Source: Alviniconcha marisindica
Lineage: Eukaryota > Mollusca > Gastropoda > Provannidae
Direction: 5' to 3'
NCBI GenBank assembly: GCA_018857735.1
Contig: JABMCL010000850.1
Span: forward strand, 47,501 to 111,500
Length of the DNA stretch: 64,000 bases
Position 1 is the stretch's first letter; every line of letters begins with the position of its first letter. The notes beneath the pieces are model-generated. The model saw nothing but the letters and a program-made list of their open reading frames with translations. It had not been told where the DNA came from and ran no database searches. The translations under genes and the position numbers were made by a program. Positions 13,201 to 42,000 of this stretch are shown piece after piece.

Positions 13201-13214
13201 GACAAGGATTCTAA
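1..13214 (+). CDS. COPS3: COP9 signalosome complex subunit 3, 13 exons, lacking only its ATG
   Basis: Subunit 3 of the COP9 signalosome, the complex that removes NEDD8 from cullins and so tunes cullin-RING ubiquitin ligases; CSN3 is a non-catalytic scaffold subunit. Coding exons: 1-52, 4952-5081, 5866-5978, 6733-6782, 7492-7584, 8021-8095, 8765-8869, 9383-9625, 10316-10387, 11130-11216, 11699-11812, 12182-12262, 13155-13214. All junctions are GT-AG and the frame is continuous. Base 1 is the first base of codon 2 (ASNLEQFV), so the protein would be 425 residues; human CSN3 is 423. The N-terminal half is the helical-repeat region ([35 protein letters not shown]). The PCI/winged-helix part spans roughly residues 200-365 ([34 protein letters not shown]). 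The tail is short and acidic, then basic. I see no break or missing exon. Confidence 0.98.
53..605. other. COPS3 intron 1, left part, with degenerate telomere-like repeats
   Basis: Non-coding. At 200-223 the + strand reads CCCTATCCCTAACCCTAACC. At about 236-250 and 288-302 it switches to GGGTTAAGGTTAGC and GAGTTAGGGTTAGC. Each of these follows a CTCCCAG(G)ATTTG leader, so there is also a short diverged direct repeat. Nothing else is recognisable up to the transposon. Confidence 0.6.
606..2924 (+). mobile_element. TIR DNA transposon, copy 1, in COPS3 intron 1
   Basis: Begins with (TA)n then gacttagtgccaaaagg and ends with the exact reverse complement, ccttttggcactaagtc, followed by (TA)n. This gives terminal inverted repeats of about 26 bases plus the TA runs. 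The interior matches the element at about 48075-50346 over its full length in the same orientation. The TA-rich ends suggest insertion at TA, as in Tc1/mariner-like elements, but the target duplication cannot be resolved inside a TA run. I recognise no transposase. The longest shared frame (2362-2595, opening with TTG not ATG) differs between copies mostly by amino-acid-changing substitutions, so it is probably not a functional gene. Copy 1 alone carries a roughly 31-base tandem duplication at 2762-2822. Confidence 0.9.
2925..4951. other. COPS3 intron 1, right part
   Basis: About 2 kb of AT-rich intronic sequence with the C/T-rich stretches expected near the 3' end. I see no coding exon or recognisable repeat here. 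Confidence 0.6.
4952..5081 (+). CDS. COPS3: COPS3 exon 2 (residues 19-62)
   Basis: Follows a pyrimidine tract ending TTTCAG and ends phase 2 at GTAAGT. It encodes the N-terminal helices ([19 protein letters not shown]). Its last 15 bases and donor are duplicated in the intron just downstream. Confidence 0.95.
5066..5265 (+). repeat. 99-base tandem duplication spanning the COPS3 exon 2 splice donor
   Basis: The end of exon 2 plus about 84 bases of intron are repeated immediately downstream with few substitutions. Shared landmarks are aagctgtcttgtaagtactg and cttattgggctattttta. The second copy keeps an intact GTAAGT donor at 5181. Confidence 0.9.
5866..5978 (+). CDS. COPS3: COPS3 exon 3 (residues 62-99)
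   Basis: Acceptor TTGCAG, donor GTAAGT. Encodes [17 protein letters not shown], close to the human segment PDFETLFSQVQLF. Confidence 0.95.
6184..6225. repeat. (TA)n microsatellite in COPS3 intron 3
   Basis: About 21 uninterrupted TA units flanked by near-palindromic AAAATTTATATATA sequence. Confidence 0.95.
6733..6782 (+). CDS. COPS3: COPS3 exon 4 (residues 100-116)
   Basis: A 50-base exon encoding [16 protein letters not shown]. It has a TTTTCAG acceptor, a GTCAGT donor and ends in phase 0. Confidence 0.95.
7180..7240. repeat. (CA)n microsatellite in COPS3 intron 4
   Basis: About 30 CA units with one CC interruption. The antisense open frames of Val-Cys repeats here are artefacts of the repeat. 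Confidence 0.95.
7492..7584 (+). CDS. COPS3: COPS3 exon 5 (residues 117-147)
   Basis: Encodes [16 protein letters not shown], then IHPALCQ. Flanked by TTTCAG and GTAACA. Confidence 0.95.
8021..8095 (+). CDS. COPS3: COPS3 exon 6 (residues 148-172)
   Basis: Encodes [20 protein letters not shown], matching the human LCLLAKCFKPALPYLDVD block. Donor GTCTGT is weaker than its neighbours. Confidence 0.94.
8765..8869 (+). CDS. COPS3: COPS3 exon 7 (residues 173-207)
   Basis: Encodes [20 protein letters not shown] and NRALYFFEM, the most conserved helical repeat of the protein. Acceptor TTTTCAG, donor GTGAGG. Confidence 0.96.
9383..9625 (+). CDS. COPS3: COPS3 exon 8 (residues 208-288), entry to the PCI domain
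   Basis: The longest exon (243 bases). Encodes [34 protein letters not shown] and [20 protein letters not shown]. Confidence 0.97.
10316..10387 (+). CDS. COPS3: COPS3 exon 9 (residues 289-312)
   Basis: Encodes [20 protein letters not shown], nearly identical to human. A 29-base unit is tandemly duplicated a short way into the following intron. Confidence 0.96.
10449..10507 (+). repeat. 29-base tandem duplication in COPS3 intron 9
   Basis: Two nearly identical copies of a unit containing ggttgattaagtcttttact. Confidence 0.9.
11130..11216 (+). CDS. COPS3: COPS3 exon 10 (residues 313-341)
   Basis: Encodes [19 protein letters not shown] followed by EAEKYVLHM, part of the winged-helix portion of the PCI domain. 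Confidence 0.96.
11556..11610 (+). repeat. Dispersed repeat fragment, copy 1
   Basis: The block tcctgaggcgaccctatg followed by taaaatccaag recurs at 24518-24570. Two separated copies of the same block suggest a conserved piece of an old SINE. Confidence 0.5.
11699..11812 (+). CDS. COPS3: COPS3 exon 11 (residues 342-379)
   Basis: Encodes [20 protein letters not shown], the conserved end of the PCI domain, then the linker to the C-terminal helix. Confidence 0.96.
12182..12262 (+). CDS. COPS3: COPS3 exon 12 (residues 380-406), C-terminal helix
   Basis: Encodes [20 protein letters not shown]. This corresponds to the long C-terminal helix that CSN subunits use to bundle together. Confidence 0.95.
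12430..12640 (+). repeat. Diverged tRNA-like SINE fragment in COPS3 intron 12
   Basis: Contains gtggttaaggcactgctgg (A-box-like) closely followed by ggtttgaatccctc (B-box-like). It is much decayed, and the element boundaries are guesses. Confidence 0.4.
13155..13214 (+). CDS. COPS3: COPS3 exon 13, C-terminal tail and stop
   Basis: Encodes a 19-residue tail ([19 protein letters not shown]) ending at TAA 13212-13214. The tail is poorly conserved in the family, but frame, acceptor (CTCCAG) and total length fit. Confidence 0.92.
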   Translation: MSGVHDEEMPASTSKGQGF

Positions 13215-14758
13215 ATATTTTTGCTTTCTACCATTGTTTGTTGTGTGTTTGTTGATTTTTGAGGGGGGGAGGGGTTGGGGGGGCTGCTTTTTTTCTTTTT
13301 TCTTTTTTTTAAACTGTAGTTTACCTTTTTCTTCATTTATCCTTCCCTGTTCCTTTGTGACTCACTTGAAAATGAGTGTATAATGAGGAGTGGCTGGCTG
13401 TGTGGCTGCATGGCTGTCTGTAGCAAAGACTTCAACAGAGGCTTTTATTCAAGCAACCTTTGTTTGTTTGTTCATAACACATATGGATATAGTCATCAAC
13501 ATAATGCATTGAGTAAAAACTTATGGAAGACAACTGATGCTTGTTTTGCTTTGACAGAAACCAAACATTCATTTTCTTGAAAGCTGTGTTAGATGTATTT
13601 GAACTCTCCATAACGATATCCTTTGATATGTTTTACATGTTGATATGACAGTTTTGGTGACCATCTTTAAATGTGTCAAATTAGAGAGAGTGAAGGGGGG
13701 GATGGGAGAAAGGAATGGTACCCTGTTCAGGATGTGATTTAGCTGAGAATTTGTTCTTCTGGTTACCTGTGTGCCTGTGTTTTTCGTTTGGCTTTCCAGT
13801 GACAGTCATTCTCATTTCAGTGTGTTCAAGAGTGACTGTGATTTTGCAGCCATATCCACTGTGAAAATTTGATGTGCATTCAATATAAGTAAAATTAAAA
13901 TCCAAACAAGCTTAACGTCCAGTTGTAACCCATGTGCTATAACACAAACAGGACCTGTTTCAAGCATCATATCAACCATTTCCACATGCAGATTATAGCC
14001 AATATTGCTGTGCTGCAACTTTTCTTATGTCCTGTAAATGACTTACAATCTGGCTGTAATTATGTCTTTGCTTTGAATGTGGATATTTTATCTGTTACAC
14101 TGATGCATCAAGATTTTCTTATGGTGATTATTTCATAGCACTGACAACTCCAATGAAGGTGTAATTAATGTCCATGAAATACATAAATGATAAAACCGTG
14201 TATCTGTACAGTGACATACACATAACTTGAACCTGTGTAACGGAAAGAAATGTATTCTCTGAAGTCTGTGGGTTTTGTGAAAAAGTACTGGTGCTCAGTG
14301 TAATTTTTAAGCTGTGCAGTACTGTAAGACTGACTGTCTTTTTATTACAATTATTATACATGTGTCTAGGAGGCAGTAGTAACCAAGGAAATCCTTTCTA
14401 AGTGACCCAAATATCCAAGTTCCCCAGCAGTCAAATATTTCTGCCCAGAACAGTTGGCTGGTCTGGAGATGTTTTGGTGTATGTAGGTTGGTATGGAAAG
14501 TTAATGTTTGGTTATGTCAAATGAGACAGAAATACCACTGTGGAACTGGAAAATAAACTGTATCTTTTTATCTTTTTTTTTGCTAACTGTTTAATAATAC
14601 TGGAAATTTGTAAAGCAACTACCCCTGGCTCAAAGTACTTAATAAACATAACACATAATGTGCATTGAGATAGAGAATGTTATCCGTAAATGAACAAACG
14701 GCTAACACATAATGTACACATCAGCAAAGGTTCAAACATGACTGTGCAAGAGGTACAA

Positions 14759-14765
14759 ACACACG

Positions 14766-14806
<41 letters not shown>
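14759..14806. repeat. (CA)n microsatellite
   Basis: About 23 CA units with two early CG variants (cacgcacgcacaca). Confidence 0.95.
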
Positions 14807-14808
<2 letters not shown>

Positions 14809-15227
14809 TGTGCAGATTGATAGGGGTGAAGGAATGTTGCTTGACTGAAATATTTGGAAGAGAAACAGGGATGTTTTTGAGTAAGTGATCTGCAAGACCA
14901 TTTAGTGAGGTTTCTTTTTGACCTGTCAGTACATTAAAATTTTGGACAACAGTAGATATTAGAATCTTCTGTAAGTTTTGTTGCTGTTAACATAGTTGAA
15001 AGCAAAATTTTGTGTTGTTGATTTTTATTGCAGTACATACACTCAGTCCATTGTGAATGTAAAAAGTTGTGAAACAAAAAAGCAAAGAGAGTTTCATAAA
15101 TGTTGGTTGCTGATCTATATTTGTCATCCGAGGTATGAAATGTGATGTAACTGCAGCTGGATGAAGTGATGAAGAGTGTTGTATTATGAAACTGTGTTTG
15201 TGAAAAGAGAAGAAAAACTAAATTAAA

Positions 15228-15233
15228 AATAAA
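15228..15233 (+). promoter_or_regulatory. Candidate COPS3 polyadenylation signal
   Basis: AATAAA about 2 kb past the stop, followed by T/GT-rich sequence. The AATAAA hexamers at 14552 and 14641 are equally canonical alternatives, so the true site is undecided. Confidence 0.3.
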
Positions 15234-15308
15234 TGCTCTGTACAGTTTGTTTCATGTACATGCAGTCAGCACAAGCTTTTTATTGTCCCCTCTCTCTGCT
15301 TCATGGAT

Positions 15309-15348
15309 GTGTGTGTGTGTGTGTGTGTGTGTCTCTCTCTCTCTCTCT
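15309..15348. repeat. (GT)n then (CT)n compound microsatellite
   Basis: About 12 GT units pass directly into about 8 CT units. Confidence 0.95.
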
Positions 15349-15468
15349 GAGTGTGTTTTTCTCTGTGCATACTTGCTTGTTTGCATGATGGCATGTGTAA
15401 TATAATGAGTCAGGTATGTTCTAACTTCCACATGAATCAGGTATTTGCATTAAATTTAATTGATTAAA

Positions 15469-15932
15469 GCAGGGATAGTTGACTGGTTAGAGCGCCAGAC
15501 TTGTGAACAAAAGGTGGTGGGTTTGAGGCCCTGCAGGAGCAGTGGAATCATTTTCTTCACCAGGGTCAACTTTCTGCTGTGCTGACTCATTTTGGTATCT
15601 GTTCTACCCCCATGTTACCACAGTAGCATGTAAATGATTCTGGTTATTCTGCCAAAAGTGCAGGTGGCCAGTCACAGCTAAACATGCATACACCCTACCT
15701 ATGAGGCTTAAAATGAAGTGACACTGTAAACTGATGCTTGGCTGTATGGTGTATACAGAATAGCACTGAAACAGCAGCAGTTTCACATGTCGCCAACCAT
15801 GTAAATTAATGACCAAATAGCACTGCCAGGACACCACTTTTTTTTTTTAAATGCACTAATAGCCACTATAAAAGGTCACTCATTTAGAATCGCATGTGAC
15901 AAGAGCACAGTGAGTCTGCTCAAGAGCAACAG
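15469..15932 (+). mobile_element. tRNA-derived SINE family 1, diverged near-complete copy
   Basis: The head ggatagttgactggttagagc resembles a tRNA A box and gggtttgaggccctgcagg resembles a B box. The body matches the element at 51577 (aaaagtgcaggtggc, gctaaacatgcataca, gtgagtctg...caagag). The many substitutions and an A/T-rich insertion indicate an old copy. Confidence 0.8.
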
Positions 15933-16139
15933 CAGTTCAGAAACTCCCCCTGATGGCAGCCTATCAACAATCAGGCCCTCCCACCCCACCCCTGGGGGTA
16001 GGGCCATAATACGGAGTGGACCTTGGATGTGGACCATTGCTCCCTACGTAAAACGCATGCACTGTGACAGACAGCATAGTGTAAACAGTTATACAGAGGT
16101 AATGTGGAACCATAGTAATTTATTCCTGATGTTTTTGTT

Positions 16140-16141
<2 letters not shown>

Positions 16142-16211
<70 letters not shown>
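16142..16211. repeat. (CT)n microsatellite, about 35 units
   Basis: An uninterrupted 70-base CT run between COPS3 and Miro. The Leu-Ser and Arg-Glu open frames over it are repeat artefacts. Confidence 0.97.
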
Positions 16212-16214
<3 letters not shown>

Positions 16215-16259
16215 GAACATTGGCTGTTAGGGTTGGGAATAAATTCGTTCACTGTTAAA

Positions 16260-17101
16260 GATTACCACATGTATAATTGCTAAGTTTTTGTTTCATGTCA
16301 GCAGCAGGTACACGGGCCGTGCCAGGCCCTTGGTCAAGCGACAAACATCATCTTACACTCGTACTTTTTCACTCAAATAGAACATGAAAATCCAAAATGT
16401 TAAAAACGATTGGGCAAACGTTTGCCTTCAGTTTGAACAACATTTCATTATGCATTATTTACAGCGGCCTCAACTACTTTCTTGGGCAGGCAGTTCTGAC
16501 ACAGCAAACCACCTCATGGCATAATGTCAGACTATTCGCACGGACACAGAAGAATGTTACAACACGTCGTCTGCTGCAAAACATTACCGGAAACATTTTT
16601 TGAGCATGCGCTACCGGCAGGAAGTGGTGGTAGGTCAGACAAGGCGAGAACAGTGGACTGATAAATAAGACACAATTAGATCGAAAGAGGCAGCAGGTTC
16701 GAAGGATGTGCTGATTATTAGAAGACAATTTTAATTAGGAAATACCGTCAGCTTCATTTGAGTGAGAGCAGTATAGAAATTGCTGAAGTGCACCGTTAGG
16801 TGCTGCGCCATGTGCAGCGCCAACGTAACACGCAGGTCTCACTTTCGTCAGACAATGTCTGACAACTGAACAGGATTGCTGAAGACAGTCTCGGTCGTTA
16901 ACTATTCGTGTATTAGTGCTGAGCGTTTCGTTTGTTAAAGTGCAAATGAACTATGTCAGTGGTTAAGAGTGTAGCTGCTCAGCCCTCCCGACCAGTACAA
17001 GATCTTTCACCTGATACATTTGTCCTTGACGGCCTGAGCTAAAGAAAGCTAGCTCTACGAGTTTGAAAGTTGCACACCAAACCCCGCCAGGAAAATTCAC
17101 C
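16260..17101 (+). promoter_or_regulatory. Probable Miro promoter and 5' untranslated region
   Basis: The 840 bases before the Miro ATG are less AT-rich than their surroundings, contain scattered CpG and have no long open frame. No TATA box or initiator stands out. The region assignment rests only on position, so the start site is unknown. Confidence 0.35.
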
Positions 17102-36007
<18,906 letters not shown>

Positions 36008-39000
36008 GAGCGGTCATGGTCTAGCTGAAGCTGGCACGTGTCGCAGGCGTGCCAGTGTCTGTGTGTGCCGTGGTTAAACACAGTTCCCAACTTCTGCACA
36101 AATTTGGGTTGGCCCATGCCAGCTGACTTTAAGAATGGAAAACAAACAACAAAACAACAAAAATGGTGGTAAAGAAAATAGAAGCAAGTGAGACTGTCTT
36201 GTATGGGGCAACTTGACATGACCATACAGAGACTGTGAAACTGTATGAGGCTGAGCGTGTGTAACTGGCCAGTGGTTTGAAGTGTTGTGGTCCAAACAGG
36301 TATGAGTCCAGAAGTAGTGCAATGATGAACAAGCTCTTGTGTGTGTGTGTGTGTGTGTGCAGCTCGGTCGTAGCTTATACCTTTTGTACAGTTGACAGGA
36401 ATCTGTCAACTAAAGATGTAGTGTAAATGAACTGTTGTTGATCCTGAATCCTGAACCTTTAGGGAATGACAGAACCATTTGTGACATTTAACAGCCAGGC
36501 TATTTGGATTTTGTTTTGTTCACAAGAACATGACTGTGAAAATAGAATAGCGTTTTCAGCTTATGAGATTTAGAGTGAAAGAAATGTGTGTTGTGTGAAT
36601 GATGAGTAAGAAAACCATCATCTAGTTTGTGTGTCTGTATGTGTTTCATTCAGATCTTAGCAAGGAAGATCACAGTCACAGTAGTCATTACTTCAGCCAT
36701 GGTTTTGACTGGTTATCTGAGCATTATGTCAGCTCCAGAGACAAAGGCTTCATTATCTGTATCATCTTTTCATTTGATGTCATGTCTGTTAATCCTTATT
36801 TGTCAGATTTTGGTTTTCTGCCTTTTCTTTGGATTCAGATATAATCCCTAGGGCATTTCAATACAGCACACAGGAATCATATGTCCTTTGTTTCATCACG
36901 TATGGTTCATAATTTTCACCTGACTGTGAATTTAGAGGACACTGCTTGGTTCTCCATGAAATTCAGTAGTACCAACAAAACAAACAAAAATACTGTCAGT
37001 ATTTTGAAGGACGGCATACAGTTTTTGGCTCACTTTAAAAATCATACGAGCATATGTGATGTGTTCATCCAGCCAGGTGAATTTATAGGACACTTTTCCT
37101 TGGTTCACCATGAAATTCAGTAGTACCAATAAAACAAAATCACTGTCAGTGTTCTGATGTACTACATACAGTTCTTGGCTCACATGGAAAATCGTGAGCA
37201 TTTATGATGTTCATCCAGCCATGAAGCTGTCCAAGGCTTGTATTTGAATACAAACATTCAGTAAACGTTTGAATGTTTACTATTTCTCACAGACTGTCAG
37301 TGTCAGGACGGATCTTTCAGCCCTTGCCAGTTGATAACCTGTTCTCCATTGAGCTTTACAATTGTGTGCCAGTTTTGGTGACAGTGTGGCTTGACCTGAT
37401 GTCACGGACATGGGATTGTCAGAAAGCAGAAGTGCTGGTTGTAGAACTCTGTATTTTATCCAGTTAAGTTAGGCTTTTGCCTGGTTGCTACTTAAACTCA
37501 GTCATGCACACCCTGTTGGTCATTGTGTGTGACGTGGGTATGTTCCTGGACTTTGCAAAAACTTTTACAGTTTGAGCCCTCTTACCTTTGTGGAATGTGC
37601 AGCTGTTAGCTCAAGGGATTCATTTGCCTGTAGCTGTGCAGTATTTCATTCACTTGTAACTCAGAAACTACATGCAGTATATTCCCCAGATTTGCAGTTT
37701 ATTTATTATTCATCATTTTTGATGATGGTTTGCCCAATTATGACCTCTGATTTTCAGTACCTGGATCAGAACCATTATCCTCATCAGCAAAAATCTTTCC
37801 AAAACTAGCCTTGCCTTGAAAGGCCATCATTGGGTCATAACTGACAGAAAAGGCACCAAAAACATCCAGACTCAGCAGATTTTGGTGCAGTTTTCATGCA
37901 TACAACAGAATAGGAACTGCTGATAGAGTAGCACCCCATCACTCATATTTATAAATATGCATACTTTTGCAGAGGCAAAATGGGATTCAAAACTTGTAAA
38001 ATCTCTGAGCTCAGGTGCTGGCAACCGTTCTTAGGGGCCTGGAAATGATTTGGCTAAACTTGGCTTTTCTTGGAGACTGCTTGAATTAAGTGTGATATTT
38101 CATACTTCCCCATTAACTTAATACTGTCAACAGTTTCCTAACAGTCACTTGCCATGGGATTAGCTAAAACAATTAAAAAAGAAAGAAAACAGCAGTGGTT
38201 CAATTCATTTGAACTGAAGTCTGTTCAAACAGAAGCAGACAAAGAATAATGTTCCTTGCTTCATTATTCATGCATAATTGTACCATACAGCTTTCTGAAA
38301 CAGACCCATTTGTGCATTCATAAATTAAGTGCGAGAAAGAGTTAATGGTACTTACATTAGAAAGTTATTACAAGTATTTCCCAAGTTTAATTACAGTCCA
38401 CTGCACAAATATAGGCAAAGGTTTAGTTTAATGGCAGGTTTTGTTGTTTGTGGAGCATTTTAAGGCAGTAAAAAAATAAAACTGTTTAAAGGAAATGATA
38501 CAAGTGTAGGTGCTCATATCAGGTATGCAAATAAATTGAAATTTAGCAGATGTTGTTTTTCATTACTTGAAACTGTACATGAGTACTATTTTGTCAGTGA
38601 ATGTGCCAACAAAGAGATGGTATCTGTCATTTGACAAGAAGTAATAAATATTTGCAAGTGTGTGTCTGTGTTAACAGTTATTCTTAAACCCAACATCAGC
38701 CAGGACCAAAAATATAACTTTTATTTGAATCCTTCCAGCAACACATTTCCCGCATCAGATCAGCAAGAAAGATTTCCACAAAGTACATTGCACTGCAGAT
38801 ATCAAGTTACATATCATGCTTTAATACAAAAACTAAACAAAAGTAGAAATCAAATCTCCATTCTGTTCTCGTTTTGCACAGCACCCCACAAAAAGCACTG
38901 CACTGCAGGTATGTCATCAAAATTCCATCATGTTTGAATACAAAACAAAAATATTGCAAAATTAAAGCTTAATTTTGTGTTTGGTTTGTCCTTTAAAGAT

Positions 39001-42000
39001 GCACGCACCCGCACACATTCTGTGAGTGAGTTGCCATAGACAACTCGGGTCATTGTTGTTTGTGTGACATCTTTTGAGCACCAGTTAACTCCCTTGTGTG
39101 TTGATTCTGCAGAAGCACTCTGGGCCACTTCTGTTTCTGATAGTAATATTACTAATAATATCAATTACAATAATATGCCAGATTGAAGCTGCATTTTCAT
39201 GATCCTTAAAAACTGCCAGACCACCTGAAGCATGGAACACTGAGAAGAAGAGGCATGGCAGGTAACCATTGTGCAATGCCATCTCTTTCTGATTTGATTC
39301 CAGCCTCTGTTGCTCAGTACAATAATCTTCAGATGTGGTTCTGGCACAGGCACACAGCCAAGAAATGCTTCATTAAATTCTGTAACCATTACAGCTGGGT
39401 TCCTTTTTGGAGGTACTGTAACACAAGTTGGTGATAAAATGTATTAGTCCAGGTGAAATGGACAAACAAAGGATGATAGTGTCAACTAAACTGTATCGAG
39501 ATGTTTTGATTTCTGTTACAGCTCACCATTTTGTGCCAAAATTTGGATCCGTGTTCTTTTGGGTTCATTTTAACCAAATTTCATCAAGTTATATATTGGT
39601 ATTTTGTCTGTTTTCAGCTGTTTAACAAACAAATTCAGGTGACCATCCCTTAATATGCATTAGGATTTACCAACTTTAAAAAAGAAAAAAGTTTTGTGGT
39701 GTGATTCAACAAAGTTTCTTGTGGTATTCAACTGACATCATAAACAGGATTGTAGTTCAGGCTCAGAGTACAATGGATTTCTCGAGATTGTAAACAAACC
39801 AAAACACTGGAATTGTGAACACTCCAAACATAAGATTTTGACTCCTGAAGCAAATAAAAGCTGCTTTATAACACTACTAAAGCAAAAATGTAAACAGTAC
39901 AAAACATAAAACAGTAATTAACAAAATGTACACAAACAAAAACGGCAAAAGCAAAATAAAAGACTCATTTGATTCAGCCACATGGATTAAGTAACCAAAA
40001 TGAGAACCTTCATATAATTATATAGATATATATCATGTTGAAAACGTTTAATCCAACAAATATATATCTATGGATACATGGCCACTGGATTAAACATCAA
40101 CATTACATAGAGACAGAATTAAACTTGTTTCCTAGAGAAAGGAAAAGAGAAAAATGTTACCCTGCTATCAGTTTTCATTTCCATAATTTTGTCTCGTTTT
40201 TAACAGATCAAACATATGGCATAATCCTTTTGTGTACAGTGAGGCAAAAATAAACCCCAGCTGCAGCAACAACACACACTCTGGTTCTAGTACAGCATTA
40301 CCAGGTCAACTTTCAGGAACTCCAAAGACCATCTTGTTCTGCGGCAAAAAATTTTTTTTTAGATTTTTGGCTCACCAGATTGTAACAGAGATATTTTCAC
40401 ATATCCTGATGAAAAATGCATTGCATGCTACATTTCCAGTGTAGCACTACTTCGTCATCAACCTGAACCACCGTTTTACTGGTCCAGTAACTTAACTCTT
40501 GCCAGCCCTTTGTCCTGCTAGAGGGTTCCTATCAATGACACAAGTTGGCCTTCCATTTGCAGGCTTCATATAGTTATTCCTTCAACATTTAGGTCATAGT
40601 GTTTTCACATTTCAAATTTGAGCTCCTCAGGACTCAGCCATGCTGGATAGTTCTTTTCCAACAAAGAGCAAAAAAAAGGCTGGTTCACAACTTAATGGGC
40701 ACTTCCGCCACATGCACCAGTCTTGCTCATGATGTCAGACAGACTGCCTGGTACAAAATGGCAGTGCTTGTGACTCTGTTTCTGTGATTTATAAAACATC
40801 AATTTTGCTCAACAAATTTGACTATTAATATAAAAAAAAAAAAATTTAAAGGTGGAATAAAGGCATTTTTTGTTTGTTTCATTCAGTGATACAGGGCCTG
40901 TGAGGCTTCTTTAAGTGGAAACCCCCTTTAAGTCCTAATCAGAATGAAAATGGGGTCTGGGAGTGCTTTCAACTACCAACTTTGGCACAATCATGTGATC
41001 ATCATTTTCCCCAGTGTTAACCATTTTATCACATGCTGCAAGTATTTTGAGACTGTTCAAAGTCGAGAGAAAGAAGCTAGAATGTCTTGACCCATCATGT
41101 TTCATGAACTAACTGGCTTAACCTCTGCAAAAATTCATACAATACAGAACAACTTCAGTACACTATGTTACTGGTATCTGTTGCATGCTATCAGCAATTG
41201 TAAAAGCATGTACCTGCCATTTTAAATGTAACCGAGTGCATCTGCACATTGTGTCTGTGTTGTTGTATGTACTCTGTGTGTCGCTCTGTCCTGATTTTAT
41301 TTCTTCTTTTTTTTGGATGGTACATACGAGAGGTTGTTGTTATTCTCTCTCGCCTTCTCTCGCTCTTACTTATAGTGACGTCTAAATCACAACATGTAAC
41401 ACATACGTAAAAGATCGAATGACGTACACAAACAAAAGAACACCGACAGAGCGACACACAGAGTACAAACAACTTCCACCGACCATTTACATAAAGCAAC
41501 CACCTTTTATTCCACCATGACCCATATTTTCAAGCAAAAGAGTTGTGTGCTAGATACTGAAATAAATACACTGGCATACCACACGAGATCTTTCAGACAA
41601 TTTCCTAAAAATCAGCCTATTTTCCATGTGAAAGCCCGCTTTATGATGGAGTATAAGAATGGAATTTCCGATGGATTTATGCCATCACAACCTATTTCTG
41701 TCATAACACACCCACTTCACCAAATTCAGAACAACAGAAAAGGCTGTAACAGACAAACTACATCATAAGCAAATGCACAATTCAAAACTTCTCATATATA
41801 AACCCATTTTGTCTAGTCAATCCACAAAACCAAACCTTATGCAAACATAAAACATTCATACACAAACTTCAAACACAAATTTTCAGAGTTAGTCCCTTCA
41901 ATGTTAAAATAATACATACGGTTAGCCTAACTCTTAATGAAAAATGTTTGAAATTTTGGGGGAAAAAAGTCACGAGAATGGACCACTGGTAGAAAAATGA

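Larger units (their letters stand above)
13215..15467 (+). other. COPS3 3' untranslated and downstream region
   Basis: No coding potential. AATAAA candidates for COPS3 cleavage occur at 14552, 14641 and 15228. The last is followed within 110 bases by a GT-rich tract (15309-15332), which would suit a downstream element. A (CA)n tract lies at 14759-14806. Confidence 0.5.
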
